In this document: positions 1 through 54,900 of the stretch, piece after piece
Layout of the letters: every line of letters starts with the position of its first letter
Position numbering within the stretch: the stretch's first letter is position 1
Assembly: GCF_028769735.1 (NCBI RefSeq)
Contig: NC_088179.1
Span: 3,903,501 to 3,967,500, forward strand
Reading direction: 5' to 3'
Origin: Zonotrichia leucophrys gambelii
Lineage: Eukaryota; Chordata; Aves; Passeriformes; Passerellidae
DNA length: 64,000 bases
Program-made: the position numbers and the translations under genes
Notes under the pieces: model-generated
What the model saw: only the letters and a program-made list of their open reading frames with translations
Database searches by the model: none
Told to the model about the DNA's origin: nothing

Positions 1-852
1 TGTTCCAGCACTGAGCTGAGAACTTTCTTGTAATTTTCCACTTCTCAAGAAAATGAAGGGCTAAAGGGTTTACAGGTTGGCATAAAAGTAGATAAACATT
101 TTACCTCAAGGACACTGCATCTCTCCAGACATTACAGACATCAGTCTAGCCAATCCTACAGTACCTTCCATGCCTAAGCTTGTTCTAACAATGCTACAGA
201 CAAAAAAACTTGGATCTCTCAGAACACAAACCTCTTGGGACAATACTAGTTCAGAAACTAAATCCACTATGAGGGTGATGCTTGAGCACACTCTTTTCAT
301 TTTACATACCCGCTTACATTTGGGTAATACAGGATCAACACCCAGCGTTATCAGGCCCTCATTATTTTAATTTTACATACCCACTTACATTTGGGCAATA
401 CAGGATCAGCATCCAGAGTTATCAGGCCCTCATGGTGCTCATTATTTCAATTTTATATACCCACTTACATCTGGATAATACAGGATCAACATCCAGAGTT
501 ATCAGGCCCTCACTATTTTAATTTTACATACCCATTTACATTTGGGTAATACAGGATCAGCATCCAGAGTTATCAGGCCCCTCATGGTGCTCCTAAAGTC
601 AGTGACTGAATCCACTAAGCACCCCTCAAAGGAAGGTTTTTGTACACAGCAGCCCTGTGAATTGCCTGGGAACACAGCTAGCTGATGCTTCACCCCAGGT
701 CTCCCATAACAAGCCCAAACCATGCACCACAAGAGAGGCAGACAAGAGCATCAGCTGTTCCAAGCAGAAAGGATCATCCCCTGGGTTTAGCTGAAGCAAG
801 CTGGGGCTCCCTCAGCCCCAGGATGGCAGCTCTGGCAGCTGGGCCCACTCAC
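1..852 (-). other. ILKAP intron 5 (partial), non-coding
   Basis: This lies downstream of the exon 5 donor (AT|GTGAGT, read on the minus strand). I see no ILKAP exon here. Its only structure is the short tandem array at 297-593. Confidence 0.6.
297..593. repeat. Tandem repeat, four copies of a 71-80 bp unit
   Basis: Copies begin near 299, 370, 450 and 521. Each runs from TTTTACATACCCACTTACAT through an ACAGGATCA core to TTATCAGGCCCTCA. Spacing varies because some copies carry an extra CATGGTGCT segment. It sits in ILKAP intron 5. Confidence 0.85.
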
Positions 853-3496
853 ATTTGGGAGGGCAGAGGCCGGCACTCCTCGGTGATGTCGTTTAAGATG
901 ACGTGTGCATCCTGCATGTCTTCCCTCTCACCTTTCCTCTCTGCCACGTAACCCTTCAGGCCAAGAATGCCCACTGATCCTAAAGGGGAACAAAGCAGAC
1001 ACACACATGCAAATCAAACTCCTCTGTCTCCTCAGCTCAGGCTAAAAACCACAAATGGCAGTGCAGCCCTTGTCCTGCAACAAACCCTGTGCTGCTGAGC
1101 AGGACATGTTCACTTTGTAACATGGTTTTTATGTGCCCCCAAGGTCAGCAGCTCTAAAAGCAGCCTGCCCTCATTCTGGCAGGCAGCTGCAGCCAAGCAG
1201 GACTGCTGGGCATTGGACAGGACTCTAAAACAGGGGCAGGGGACAGGGGGGGCAGGGGAAGCACGTGGCACTGAACCTGCAGCTTAATAAAGCCCAGCTT
1301 TAGAGAGTGCACTAAGGACAGGAAATCCAGGTCTGAAGCACCCAGGACATGTCCTTCCCTTTGTACCCATGAACACATCTTGCTCCCAAAGCTGCAACAC
1401 AGGCACTGCAGCCAAAGGCCCTGTCTGTAACAGGCCTGTCTGTGCCCCTCTCTGGCATCCTCAGCAGCCAGCAGAGATTTGTGGATGTGGCAAAAGAAAA
1501 TGGTGTGGATCCAGCCTTACAGAGGGTCCACACCAATCCCCCTCTGGGCAGCACAAGCACATCCTGCCAGTGCTGAGGGCCTGCTGCTCCAGCAGGGACA
1601 GAAACAAGGCCCAGGTGAGGGAGACAGAGCCAGGAGGCTCAAGGAGCTGCCACAGCCCCCTGCAGCAGTTTGTTGTTTCCTGCAAGAGGCTGGAAAGGCA
1701 AGCAGAGTGAAGAACCAAAGCTTAGCTTTGTTCTGGACTTACTCAGCCCAACGCCAAAAGTACAAATTGAGTACATTTGTTTTCAAACTGTCTGAAAACC
1801 TTTACAAACTTTCTTTTCCACAAGTTCTTCCCTGCCATTCTTCTCTTCTTCCTCCTCCTCCAAGGACTTTCTCTTCTGTCCTTTCTCTTGGCTCTCTGCT
1901 GATGAGACTTGCTTAGTAGCACTGGAGGCTGAAAGAAAGCAAAGATGCAGGTGGCTCCAGTGTTCCAGGACTGTTTGACTTGCACAAATTCAGCAGCAAG
2001 GAATTTATATAATTATTATATAATATATATATTTCTACCAAAGTACACTCAGGCAATGCAGGCTCACACACTTACATAGCATTAAGTGACCACAGTTACT
2101 ATGAACAACCCACAGGTTTTATTCCTTAGCTACCAGGCTTTTTTGTTTTGTTTTTTTAAGTTAATTTCTCAGGAAGTTAATGCTACAGGCTGGAACATTT
2201 CTACATTATTATTATTAATTATTATTATTTTCCTCTCTGATCTCTGCCCACAACAATTCAAAGGAACTTATTTTATTACACAGAACTTGCTATGTGTCCA
2301 ACACAACAGGCTGCACTCTGGGCTGCTCCCAGAGAGGCTGAGGAGGGACACAGCTCCTTACCTGGGTCACCACTGCTGGCAGGTGGGAGACCATCGAAGA
2401 GCAAAGAGCCTTCTTTTCCTGGAGCACAAAAAGAAGACAAAAATAATTAAATACCTTTGTTCCTTTCAGGGAATAATGCTTTGCCTATGTCTCTTCTGAA
2501 GTGAACAAATTATGTCAGTTTACCAAGGAGAGCCAAATTTCCACTTCCATTACTAGTTGGGCAAATCCAGACTTTGCATTTGCTCCAGGGAACATTTTTA
2601 AGGAATGTTTCATAGAATATATGTGAAACATCTATAACAGCCTGGTTACAAAAAACCAAACAGGACACAGCTGGTCTGCATGTCAGCACTGATAACCCTG
2701 CTGTCTTTATTCTTGTCTAACAAAGAACAGGATTTACACACATTTCATCTGAAAGAGATGCTGATGCAGGAAACACAGAAAACCAAACTAATGGTAGGAA
2801 CAGAGCACCCATACCTGAGTCAGCACTGCTGGATGGTGGGAGATCATCAAACAGCAGAGGCCCTTTTTGGGCATCTTTCCCTGCAAGGCACCAGGGCAGA
2901 GTAAGGAACCCGTGCAGGCACTCCTGGGGAGCTGCTCTGAAGGACTGTCCCCAGGCCAGCACACGTGTGGTGAACCAGGAGAGCCCCACTTCCATCTGTA
3001 ATTTTAGCAGCTGCTACACAACCTCAATAACCACCTGCCTGGGGCTGAGGTGAGCTTTTGTCTTGAGAACAGGTTTTTGGGTTTGTTTTTTGCTAGCAAT
3101 GCCCTAAGCTCAGCAGCACAGTGAAAGGCAAGGCTCCAACGTGGTCTAAACCTCAGAGAGCTGCAGTTCATACAGAACATGCAAAAACACAGCATAAACT
3201 GCAATGGGGCGAGTCCCAGGGAAAACAAAACCACAAAACCCACCAAACCCGGCATTTTCTCCAGCGATTTTTAACCCGTCCCCTCACGCTCCCCCTCGCC
3301 CCCTCAAGCTCCCCGTGGCGGCGGCCCGGCAGTGCGCGGAGCCACGCTGCCCACAGCCGAGCTGCAGCAGGCCCGCCGCCCCTCAGCGAGCCCACGGGCC
3401 GCGGCCGGGCAGGCCCGACGGACCGCGCGGGCCCGAGCGGGTCGCGGCCTCACCCGCGGCGGCGCCGGGCTCGGGCAGGTCCCCGAACAGGTCCAT
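853..3496 (-). CDS. ILKAP: ILKAP, 5' part (coding exons 1-5), gene runs off the left edge
   Basis: Integrin-linked-kinase-associated Ser/Thr phosphatase of the PP2C family, which binds and inhibits ILK. Coding exons, 5' to 3': 3454-3496, 2815-2880, 2362-2418, 1800-1928 and 853-979. All join in frame (140 codons plus 2 nt). The start is the ATG at 3496-3494, giving MDLFGDLPEP, the known ILKAP N-terminus. Exons 2 and 3 each encode one copy of an LLFDxLPP motif. Exon 4 encodes a Lys/Glu-rich segment ending VEKKVCK. Exon 5 begins the PP2C domain (GLKGYVAERKGERE, then MQDAHVILNDITEECRP). The exon with the metal-binding FDGHGG motif is not in the window, so it must lie to the left. The exon 4 donor is a weak GTTTTC. 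The family assignment is firm; the exon 4/5 boundary rests on frame and on the human protein. Confidence 0.94.
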
Positions 3497-3720
3497 GGCC
3501 GCCGCTCGCTGCCGCCCGCCGCCGCCGGCCCAACCCGCACCCGCGGCGGGCCGGAAACGGGCCCGCGCCCCCCGGCAGCGGAAACACCGCGCGGCCCCGC
3601 CCACAGCGGCGCGTGCCCGCCGCCTCCACCAATCGCAAGCGGGGCCGCGCTGTCAGTCAGCGCCGTAGCCCCGCCCCTTGCCCCGCCGTGTTGCGCACAC
3701 CCGCGAGGGGGCGCCCCTCA
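3270..3720 (-). promoter_or_regulatory. ILKAP: CpG-island promoter of ILKAP
   Basis: The sequence is very GC- and CpG-rich and surrounds the ILKAP start codon at 3496. There is no TATA box near the start. The segment just upstream (3600-3680 on the plus strand) contains CCAATCG and CCGCCCC elements that fit CCAAT and Sp1-type sites. The transcription start was not determined. Confidence 0.6.
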
Positions 3721-3734
3721 GTGCGGTGGCGCTG

Positions 3735-4070
3735 CTGCCCTCAGCTCCGTTCCCCTCAGTGGCACTGCCCGCCCTGAGCGCCGCTGCCCTCCGCTCTGTT
3801 CCCTCAGCTCCGTTCCCCTCAGTGGCACTGCCCGCCCTGAGCGCCGCTGCCCTCCGCTCTGTTCCCTCAGCTCCGTTCCCCTCAGTGGCACTGCCCGCCC
3901 TGAGCGCCGCTGCCCTCCGCTCTGTTCCCTCAGCTCCGTTCCCCTCAGTGGCACTGCCCGCCCTGAGCGCCGCTGCCCTCCGCTCTGTTCCCTCAGCTCC
4001 GCTCCCCTCAGTGGCACTGCCCGCCCTGAGCGCCGCTGCCCTCCGCTCTGTTCCCTCAGCTCCGCTCCCC
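3735..4070. repeat. GC-rich minisatellite, about five copies of a 63-bp unit
   Basis: The unit begins CCCTCAGCTCCGTTCCCCTC and repeats with very few differences, such as CCGTTCCC versus CCGCTCCC. Because 63 is divisible by 3, it leaves repetitive open frames on both strands. These are not genes. The array fills most of the gap between the ILKAP promoter and the KIF1A poly(A) signal. Confidence 0.9.
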
Positions 4071-4194
4071 TCAGCGCCGCTGCCCTCAGCTCCTCTCCGC
4101 TCCCCACCCCTCAGCGCCGCTCCCGTCCCGTCCCGTCCCTGCCGCCGCCCCGCCAGCCCCAGAGAGCACGCTCAGCGCACGGGAGTTGCGTTAA

Positions 4195-6939
4195 ATGCGA
4201 CATTTATTTCAGAACCGAACAAGCCTCACGTGCGCACGGACGGCCAGGACCCGCAGTACCGCCCCCCTGGCACACGGCAGGGAGCGCCGGCGGGAACCGG
4301 AGCACGGGGAGCGCCGCCTCCCTCCTCCCCTGGCCCCGGTCCGCCCGCCGGTGCCCGCCTGCCTTCCGTGCCACCCGCTGCCCTGTGCAGTTTCCCTTCC
4401 CGTTGGGCTTTCGTCCTGCTCGAAGCTCCGGTGTGCATTCCTTGCCGAGAGGATGGGGCCAGGGCCGTGCCGAGGAGCGGGCAGAGCGCTGCTGTGAGAT
4501 GGCAGGCGGCCCGTGTGCCGCATCCAGCGGGCAGCTCTGAGTCCCTCGGCTCCCACCTCCAGCCGAGCCGTCTGCTCTGCAGGTTTGCTGGCCTCAGGCA
4601 TGGCTTGGCTCTGGCTGGAGGGTGCCCTTCAGCTGGCTGCGTCTTGTCTGTGGCACAGGCAGCACCACACAGCCCTGGCCAGTGAACCTGTGTCTGGTCC
4701 CTGACAGACACTGGTCTCATCTCTGCCAGAAGCTGCCTCCATTCTGGAGGAGCCTCCCCTCAGCTACTCCCTGTTTGTCCACCCTGAGCTCTTACAGTGA
4801 CATTTGGGATGGTACTAACTAGTCCTTGCTCAGAGCACGGGAGCCAGGATGTTGCAGCCTGGGCCCCTGCATTGCCCCAGCTCAGCCTCTGTGCCTCCAG
4901 GCTGGCACCTCTTCATACAGAAAGGGCACAAGTCGGCCCTTTCAGGTCTAAAAGGATCACAGAGGGGAAAACAGCCCAGTTTGCTGGGGAGGTTGTCCTG
5001 GGCAGGGGAGCTGGGCTGAGAGGAGCAGCCCCACTGCAGATTTGGGCTGTAGTAATGGGGCAAGATGCCCAAGGAGCTGTGGCGAGGCCAGGCAGAACCA
5101 GCATGTGCTCAAGAAGAATCCCCAAACTCTTTCTGTCACCTGAAACCCAAGCTAAAGGGTGCCTGATATGCAGCAAGGGGGCCAGTGCAAGCCTCTACTC
5201 CTCTGCCACGTCCCTGCCTATCCGTGCCCCCCACAACACGAGTGTAACGAGAAGACAGCACCACGTCCCACACACACACACACGCACACACACACACAAT
5301 CACACCCCACAGACAGTGCAGGGAGGTGTGGCAGAGCCAAGGCGCAGCCGTGCTGGACAAGAGACAGCAGAGCTGGGGGGTGCCTGGGAGATGCACAGAG
5401 GAAGGTGCTCAGCTTCCAGCACGGAGCTGTGCCAGATGCTGCTGGCCACTTGGGAAGCCCTGAACAAAAACATCTAGTCATGGGTGAGAGATGGGAGAAG
5501 AGGGAGAGCTGCTGCTGGAGGAGGTGGGAAGCAGTGATGGCTGGAGGAAGAAGGTCTTTTCAGCAAAAACACCTCCTGTGCAGGAAGCCTCCAGATTAAC
5601 ATGCTGATGGAGGCAGGGTGGGGGGAGGTGGGTGCTCGCTTCTGCAGCAGAGGAAGAGTGAGAAAACACCAGCTACAACAGAAAAAAAGAAGCCCCATCC
5701 CCAGCCTGACACCCTTTGATCTGCTTTGAGTTCGTCATCCTGCTGGGAGAAGAAGGGATGTGCAGGCCCTTTTGGGAAAGGGCAAGAAGAATCCTGTAGG
5801 GTGGGATAGTCATTCCTAGTCGTGGCTCCTGGGGAATTTTCCTATTCCACCTGAACCTCCACACTCCCTGCAGGGTTGGGATCCTTGGCATCCTGCCCTA
5901 AGAGTGGGAAATCCCTTTGGATGAGACATCTGGGGGTCCCAGGCTGGGATAGGGGAGGTGGCCTAAGTGCTTTTTGTTGGAAAGGGGAGCCCAGCGTGGG
6001 GTGACAGACAGAGCCATACCCAGAGCTCTCCTTTTCCCTCCAGTAGGACCAAGCTCCAAAGTGCAGTGAGCCACCTGCAGGGACAGGGTGCTCTGGCCAG
6101 CTCAGACTGTGGGCTCCTCCCTTCCAGAGGTAGATGGGACAGGTAGGAATTGCCTTCTTTGGGAAGACATGGTGGGCTGTCTGGCCACTGCTCAGGGGAA
6201 AAGTAGTTTAAGCTGCAGGGGAAGGCAAAGCAAATATTTGGGGAAGGGCATGGAGTGAGGGTGAGAGCTGCACTGCTGCCAGGCACAAGCCAGGGGTGTC
6301 CTGGGAAGGCATCTCTGGAACCCAGGCCCAGCACCAAGGCTCTCCCCTGCCTGGGGGAGGCATTGGCTGGGGGCCAGGACTCAACTTGGGGGATTTTTGT
6401 GATGTAAATAGAAATAAATACTTTATAAATATAATCTTAAAGTACTGACACCTGATCTTACTCTGCTGTCTCTTGCAGAAACACCGGTAAATTAGGGAAA
6501 CCCCACATCTAAATTAACCACTTTCCCTTCGCCTGAGGGCAATTCCTCCTGCTCTCCCAGCTCTGAGCTTTGCTGCATTCCCATCTCTCTAGATCAAAGA
6601 CCAGCTTTTAGCCAAAACCACCCTTTCTCACTCCCTCCCCTCTGATAGGGACCTTTTTTGGAGCGTTAGATGGTGTGATATGAAGGTCACCCATGGAGGG
6701 ACAGGCAGAAGATGGCACGTGCACAAGGAATCCTGCCCAGGCGGGTCCAGGCTTTTGCAGCTACAAACAGAAGTGAGTTTCCCCTGTGAAGCTGTGAATC
6801 AAGACAGATCCTTCCATGGAGCAGAGAGCTGGGGCAGCAGATGGTGTGAAAGATCAGATATTAACATGGGGAGTCTTCAGACAGAATCAGCTATCTTGAT
6901 CCTGTTGGCAGACGGATGAGGTGGAGGGTATTTTTCAGG
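4195..6939 (-). other. KIF1A: Probable KIF1A 3'UTR with poly(A) signal
   Basis: About 2.7 kb follows the KIF1A stop (6940-6942) with no recognisable coding exon. A minus-strand AATAAA at 4203-4208 is the last good polyadenylation signal before the ILKAP promoter. The human KIF1A 3'UTR is also long. The 3' end is inferred, and an earlier cleavage site is possible. A CA repeat lies inside at 5265-5302. Confidence 0.55.
5265..5302. repeat. CA dinucleotide microsatellite
   Basis: A run of CA repeats interrupted by one CG and one AT, inside the presumed KIF1A 3'UTR. Confidence 0.9.
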
Positions 6940-46385
<39,446 letters not shown>

Positions 46386-46560
46386 CTGTGATGCCCGCGG
46401 CCGGGGCCGTGGCCGGTTCGGAGGGGCGCGGCGCTCAGCCGTGGGCGGGGGGCGCCGGCATGAGGCCGAGCCGCGCGGTGCGATGCGGTGCCGGTGCCGG
46501 TGTCGGTGCCGGTGCGGGTGGCAGCGGCCCCGCCCCTGCGGTCCCCGCCCCACGCGCTGG
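46386..46560 (-). other. KIF1A: Probable non-coding first exon of KIF1A
   Basis: On the minus strand a good donor (CAG|GTAGGG) marks an exon end at 46386 inside a CpG island, about 5 kb upstream of the coding exon whose acceptor lies near 41326. This matches the non-coding first exon known for mammalian KIF1A. The upstream boundary is a guess. Confidence 0.5.
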
Positions 46561-46779
46561 TTGGCGGCCGCCGCCGCCCGGAGGGGGACGCGGGGACCGG
46601 GAGGGCGCGCGCGGGGATGGAGCGGTGACGTCAGCGCATCCCCCGGCCCCGGGAGCTGCGGAACCGCCGCAGGGGCGGGACGGGGCGGGGCCGCTGTCGC
46701 CTGGCAACCGGCACCGGCCCAGTACCCCCGTACCCCGGTACCCCCGTACCCCGGTACCCCGGGCCGGACACCGCTACCG

Positions 46780-48033
46780 CTGCTCCCCGGTTATGAATTC
46801 CGCGGAGCGGCCCCGACCCCCGGTGCCGTCAGTTCGCTCCTCCGTCCACCGAGCCGCCGCCCGGGGCACGGCCGCTCCTGCCCATCTGCGCCCGGAATTG
46901 AGAGGCAGCGCAGAAAGCGGATTATTCCCTCGCTGCCAGCTGTTTGCAGCCTCGCCCCACGGCAGCCTCGAGGCCACGCGTGCCCTCCCCGCCCCAGCCA
47001 TGCCCCAAATCTCCCCAGAAAACAGGGACATCTCCATCTGATATGTCGTCATCGCTCTGGTGGGTGATGGCTGGGCAGCACTCCGCGGGCTGGCTGTGGC
47101 TTCCATCAGCCATGTCGGAGCAAACTCATCTGCGCCCAGCTCCTCTCAGTGGTCCTGGCCCTGCGCCTCTGTCCCTGTCTTCAGCAGCGGCCGCTGGGGC
47201 CATTTCTGCCAGGTGGGAATTCCCACCCCTGTGCTGCCATCCCTAACCAAAGCCTTGCTCACTGAGGGGCTCCTCTGGGCAGGGATCCACTCATGGCTCT
47301 GCTAAAGCTGGCAGAGGGCAGCTTGTTTGCATTTCAGGGTATGGATGGCAGAGAGCATGCCAGAGGTTGGGCACAAGGCAATGTGCTGTGGGTACACACA
47401 GCAGGTAACAGAAAACTGACCCCACGTGGGGCCTGTGGCATCCTCACGACACGCTGGGATGCTCATGGTCCAGGCTGAGCCTGCAGAGCACAGCTCGCTG
47501 TGGCAGGGATTGTGTCTGTGTCCCAGCCCACAGCCCTGGTGCTCATCAGTCCCCTGGCCAGCCTCCCTCATGTTGTCACCCTCAGGCTGTCACCCAGCCA
47601 AGTGTCCCTCTGCAAGGCAGGGCCCTGGGCAGGGAGCTCTGCTCAACAGGAACTTTTTCCTGCAGGAGGAGCTACGACCATGGCAGCTGTGCCAGACCTG
47701 TCTCAGCACAACCATCCCGAGGCACAGCTCCAGGTGCCCAGAGCAGGGATCCCACCTGCTGGGATGCTGTTGGGAGACATAATCTTTGCTGTTGTGTGGG
47801 CATGGGGGCAGGGACTGCCTGGGTACCTGGAGAGTGATACCCTGAGCACCAGCAAGGGGGCATCCCCCAAAACGAGGGGCCCACGACAGCAGGGACAGCA
47901 CTGGTGACACTTTAACCAGGCAGGGGAGGCAGCCAGGGGTAGAGTCCAGACTGGTATGTGGGGGGGCACCGATTTCTGGGTCAAGGTCCATGGGGACACC
48001 GGACACTGCTGGCACGGGATCCACCGTGCTGCA
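46780..48033 (+). other. Intergenic region between KIF1A and AGXT
   Basis: About 1.25 kb from the KIF1A CpG island to the upstream AGXT start. It presumably holds the AGXT promoter and 5'UTR. I see no clear TATA box, no exon and no repeat. Confidence 0.4.
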
Positions 48034-51306
<3,273 letters not shown>

Positions 51307-51852
51307 GCCCCCGGGCACTGCCTGGCGTGCCTGGCACCAGAGGGACTCACTGCCTCCCTGGGATGCCGCAGGAGTCAATCCAGCAAGCCAAAGCACTTGG
51401 AAAGGAGCTGGGATAGCAGGGGCATGGAGGAGAGGGCTGTGCTCAGCATGGCTCAAAACCACTCCTCCCATCACCCCACAATGGCCTGGCCCCTCAGTTC
51501 TTTCCCTTCCCCTGTCCCCAGGGCATGGGGACCCTCAGCAAGCTGGCAAGGGTCTGGATCAGGGTCTGACCACAGGGTTCTTCCCCTCCCATCACCAACA
51601 CCTCACCCTGCAGTGCAGAATGGCAGCCATCCCCTCCAGGTCCTGTGCCATGCAGCACCCAGTGCCCAGCTCCAGGAGGGGCTGTCTAGGGTCTCTGTGT
51701 ATGATCCACCTCCCCAGCTCCACCAGGGCTTCTATGCCCCCTCCCCAGCTCCACCAGGGGCTGTGTGTGCCCCCTCCCCAGCTCCACCAGGACTGTTGTG
51801 CCCCCTCTCCAGCTGCAGCAGGTGTGCTCTCTCCCCTGTAGCACCTTTCCTC

Positions 51853-51858
51853 AATAAA
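51853..51858 (+). terminator. AGXT: AGXT polyadenylation signal
   Basis: AATAAA about 547 nt after the AGXT stop, followed by a G/T-containing region. It is the first canonical plus-strand signal downstream of the stop. Confidence 0.7.
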
Positions 51859-51953
51859 ATGACACAGCAGCACGCTGTTCCCTGGCCCTGCAGCCCTCGT
51901 TGCACCCCCCCAGAGTTCTGGGACCCCCCCAATGGGGCAGCAGCAGGCCCCAC

Positions 51954-54900
51954 TCAGCTCTGCTGAGGGATTTCCTGGCGGAGCCTGGCGAGGAGCTGGG
52001 ATGCTGCAGAGCGGCGTGCGCTGTCCTGGATCCGGAACACCTGGAACTAAAGTGGGTGGGGAGTGAGGGGACAGGACTCCCCACTCTGCCTGAGCCCCAT
52101 GGCCAGCACTGCCAGCCTCCCACAGCCTCCACAGCCCCCCAGAGGGCTCAGACTGCAGCTCATCCCAAGCTTCCTGGCCCAGGTGGCTCCTGGTGAAGGG
52201 CTGGGGTTACCTGGCTGAGCAGGATGTCAAAGTAGGCAGTGTCCCAGCAGGAGCCATCCCTGGTGGGGAGCTGCAGGAGGGCTCTGGTCTCCCTGTCTGC
52301 CTGGCAGCTGCCACTGAACCCGTGGAGGCCAAAATGGAAGCGGAGGAAGCGCTGGGGATCCCAGGCAAAGCTCTCCACTTTGTGGTAGAGGGAGGCAAGG
52401 TCTGGGGCAGCTCCTTGGAAGAGGTTTTCCTCTGGGTTCAGGAAGTGGGGCAGGTGCTGGGTGGCCAGGCAGCGGAGGAGGATCACCAGGAGCCTGTAGA
52501 CAGAGCCCTCAAGGTCCTGCCAGTCCTCTGGGGAGGGAAAGAGCTCTGTGCTCCACAGCAACACCATCTGTGGGGAGGGAGAGAGGAGCACAGCATCAGG
52601 CCTGATCCCAGGAAAGCTGTCCCTTCACACCCTGCAACCACTTGTGGGGCTGAATCCATGGGGGCTAAATCAGATCATACTTTTCTGAAGGCCATATAAA
52701 TATATCTGCCCTTTTTCTTAAAAAAAAAAACAAACAAACAAACAACACAACCACCACCCCCAAAACATCAAAGAATGCAGCACAAAGCAAACTACACAGG
52801 ATTTGGGTTCTTTGGGAGTGGAGCCACCCTGTAAGCAGAAAACATCCTTACATTATTCTTGACCCTTGGCTTGGAGAGCCATCAAAAGGGAGGGCACACC
52901 TGGATTGTGCCACTAGGGATGCCATTCTGTAGGCACAGGCAGCCTGGCAATGTGGCACAGGGATGCCATCCTGCAGGCACTGGCAGTGTGGCACAGGGAT
53001 GCCATCCTGCAGGCACAGGCAGGCCCTGGCAGTGTGGCACAGGGATGCCATCCTGCAGGCACAGGCAGTGTGGCACAGGGATGCCATCCTGCAGGCACAG
53101 GCAGCCTGGCACAGGGATGCCATCCTGCAAGCACTGGCAGTGTGGCACAGGGGATGATGCCCTGCAGAGCCCCAGCTCTGAATGCACCAAGTGTCTGCAG
53201 TTGGAAGTTCCTGGAGTCCAAGGAAGAAGAATCAAAGCCCTCTAACCACGGCTGGCAGCAGCACAAACCCTCCCCAGACACAGCCATGGGCTGCTGCACC
53301 CCAAACCCTGCAGCCCCCAGTGTGTGGGTGCCTGTGCAGGGGAGCAGCCCTGGCTCTGCCTGCCCAGAGAGCCATGGTCCCAAGCAGCAGAACCAACCCA
53401 CCTGGAGGTGCTGGAAGGTGAGAGGGCCTGTCCCAGCCTGGCCCCCCCAGTCCTGCTCCCGCAGCTGGTCCAGCAGGCGCAGGCTGTCCACACGGGGCCC
53501 CTGCAGGGAATCCACTGCCCGCAGCAGCTTCAGGAGGGGAAGGTGAGTGGAGGACCTGGAGGAAGAGAGTGGGGTCTGCTGGCAGGGGACAGGAAGACCT
53601 GCATGCTCCCAGGATGGGGGGAGCGTGCCTGCAGAGGGATCCCTCCATGGCACACATGGGGTCCCAGCCAATGCAGCATCTTGGATCTGCAGGATCCTGC
53701 TGGATCCACCTCCTGTGCTTGCTCTGGCAGAGCAGAACCTCAGAGGTGTGGAGAGAGATGTGTGGAGAGAGCAGTGTTCCCATTGCTGAGCAGCTCCTGC
53801 CCTCCCAGGAGGATCAAGAGTGGGGCGAAGTGGGGTTGTTCTCCCCTGTGTGTGGTGGGGAGGGGAGGCTGGGTTGGTCCCCAATGGGAGGCTGGGCATC
53901 CCGCTGGAACACCTGGTTCCCAAAATAGACATGGACTGGTCCAGCTGGCTGCCCAGCCCCAGATACGTCAGTCCAGCCCTGTGTTGTCCTGCAGCCCACC
54001 TTGGGAGGGAGCTCATCACCCTGCTGCTGGCAGAAGCCCAAGCAGGGATTTGAGAGCTGCCCTCTCTGCACAGACATGGTGCAGCTCCAGTGGATCATTT
54101 CAGGGCCTCCTTCAGTTGAATTCCCCCTCTTTCCCTGAGCTGTCTGAAAGTTGGCTGAGGTTTTTTTCCTCCAGCACAGAGAAGAAGGTTTGGGCATCAC
54201 GAAGGGGTGACTTCAACCCCTGCTGACACATCCCCATCCTTTCCCACCCTCTTTTTGCCTCCAGCCAGCAGTGCTGCCAGCCAGGGGCCATCCCTGGAGC
54301 AGGGTCACCCCTCTGCTCACGCAGCCGAGCCTCTCACCTCCAGCCGAGCGGGGAGGCAGGGACAAAGTGAGCCTCCTCCGTGGCCCTGCTGAGGCTGCCC
54401 GCGGGGAAGCCCCGGCCGCTCCGCCGCCCCCGGAGCTGCAGCGGCTCCTGCTGCCTCCGCACCACCGGCACGATGTCAAAGCGAACGGGCTTCCAGCTGC
54501 CGCGGATCAGCAGCGAGAGCTCCAGGGCATCCTCCCGCAGGTTTTCAGCGCTGATGTCACCTGGATGCAGAGGGTTTGGCAGCAGTGAGCAGGTTGGCAC
54601 AGCCGGTCCCGCAGGCTGAACCAGCACCCGTGGCCGTGTCCCACCCCACTGGAGTCAGCCCTTCCCAGGGCTGCATCTGGGTGCAGTTCCCGGTAAAATC
54701 CCTCTCCCAGCCGTGCTGGGGTGGTTCTACAGGAAGAGGCATGGCAGGGGTCAGGGTCAGGCACAGCAGGAAGTCTCCAGCAGTCAAACCGAGCTGTGCT
54801 TCTGGGGGGCTGAGCAGTGCCAAGAAAAGCAAAGCAGTCCCAGAAAAATGGATCGGGAGAGGTTCATTGCTTTGTGGGGGTGGAGGAAGGTGAAGGTCAC

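Noticed and set aside
3332..4685. Open frames of 335 and 402 codons with a 21-residue repeat
   Set aside because: The 63-bp minisatellite is a multiple of three and lies next to CpG-rich DNA with few stops. It overlaps the ILKAP promoter and has no conserved sequence.
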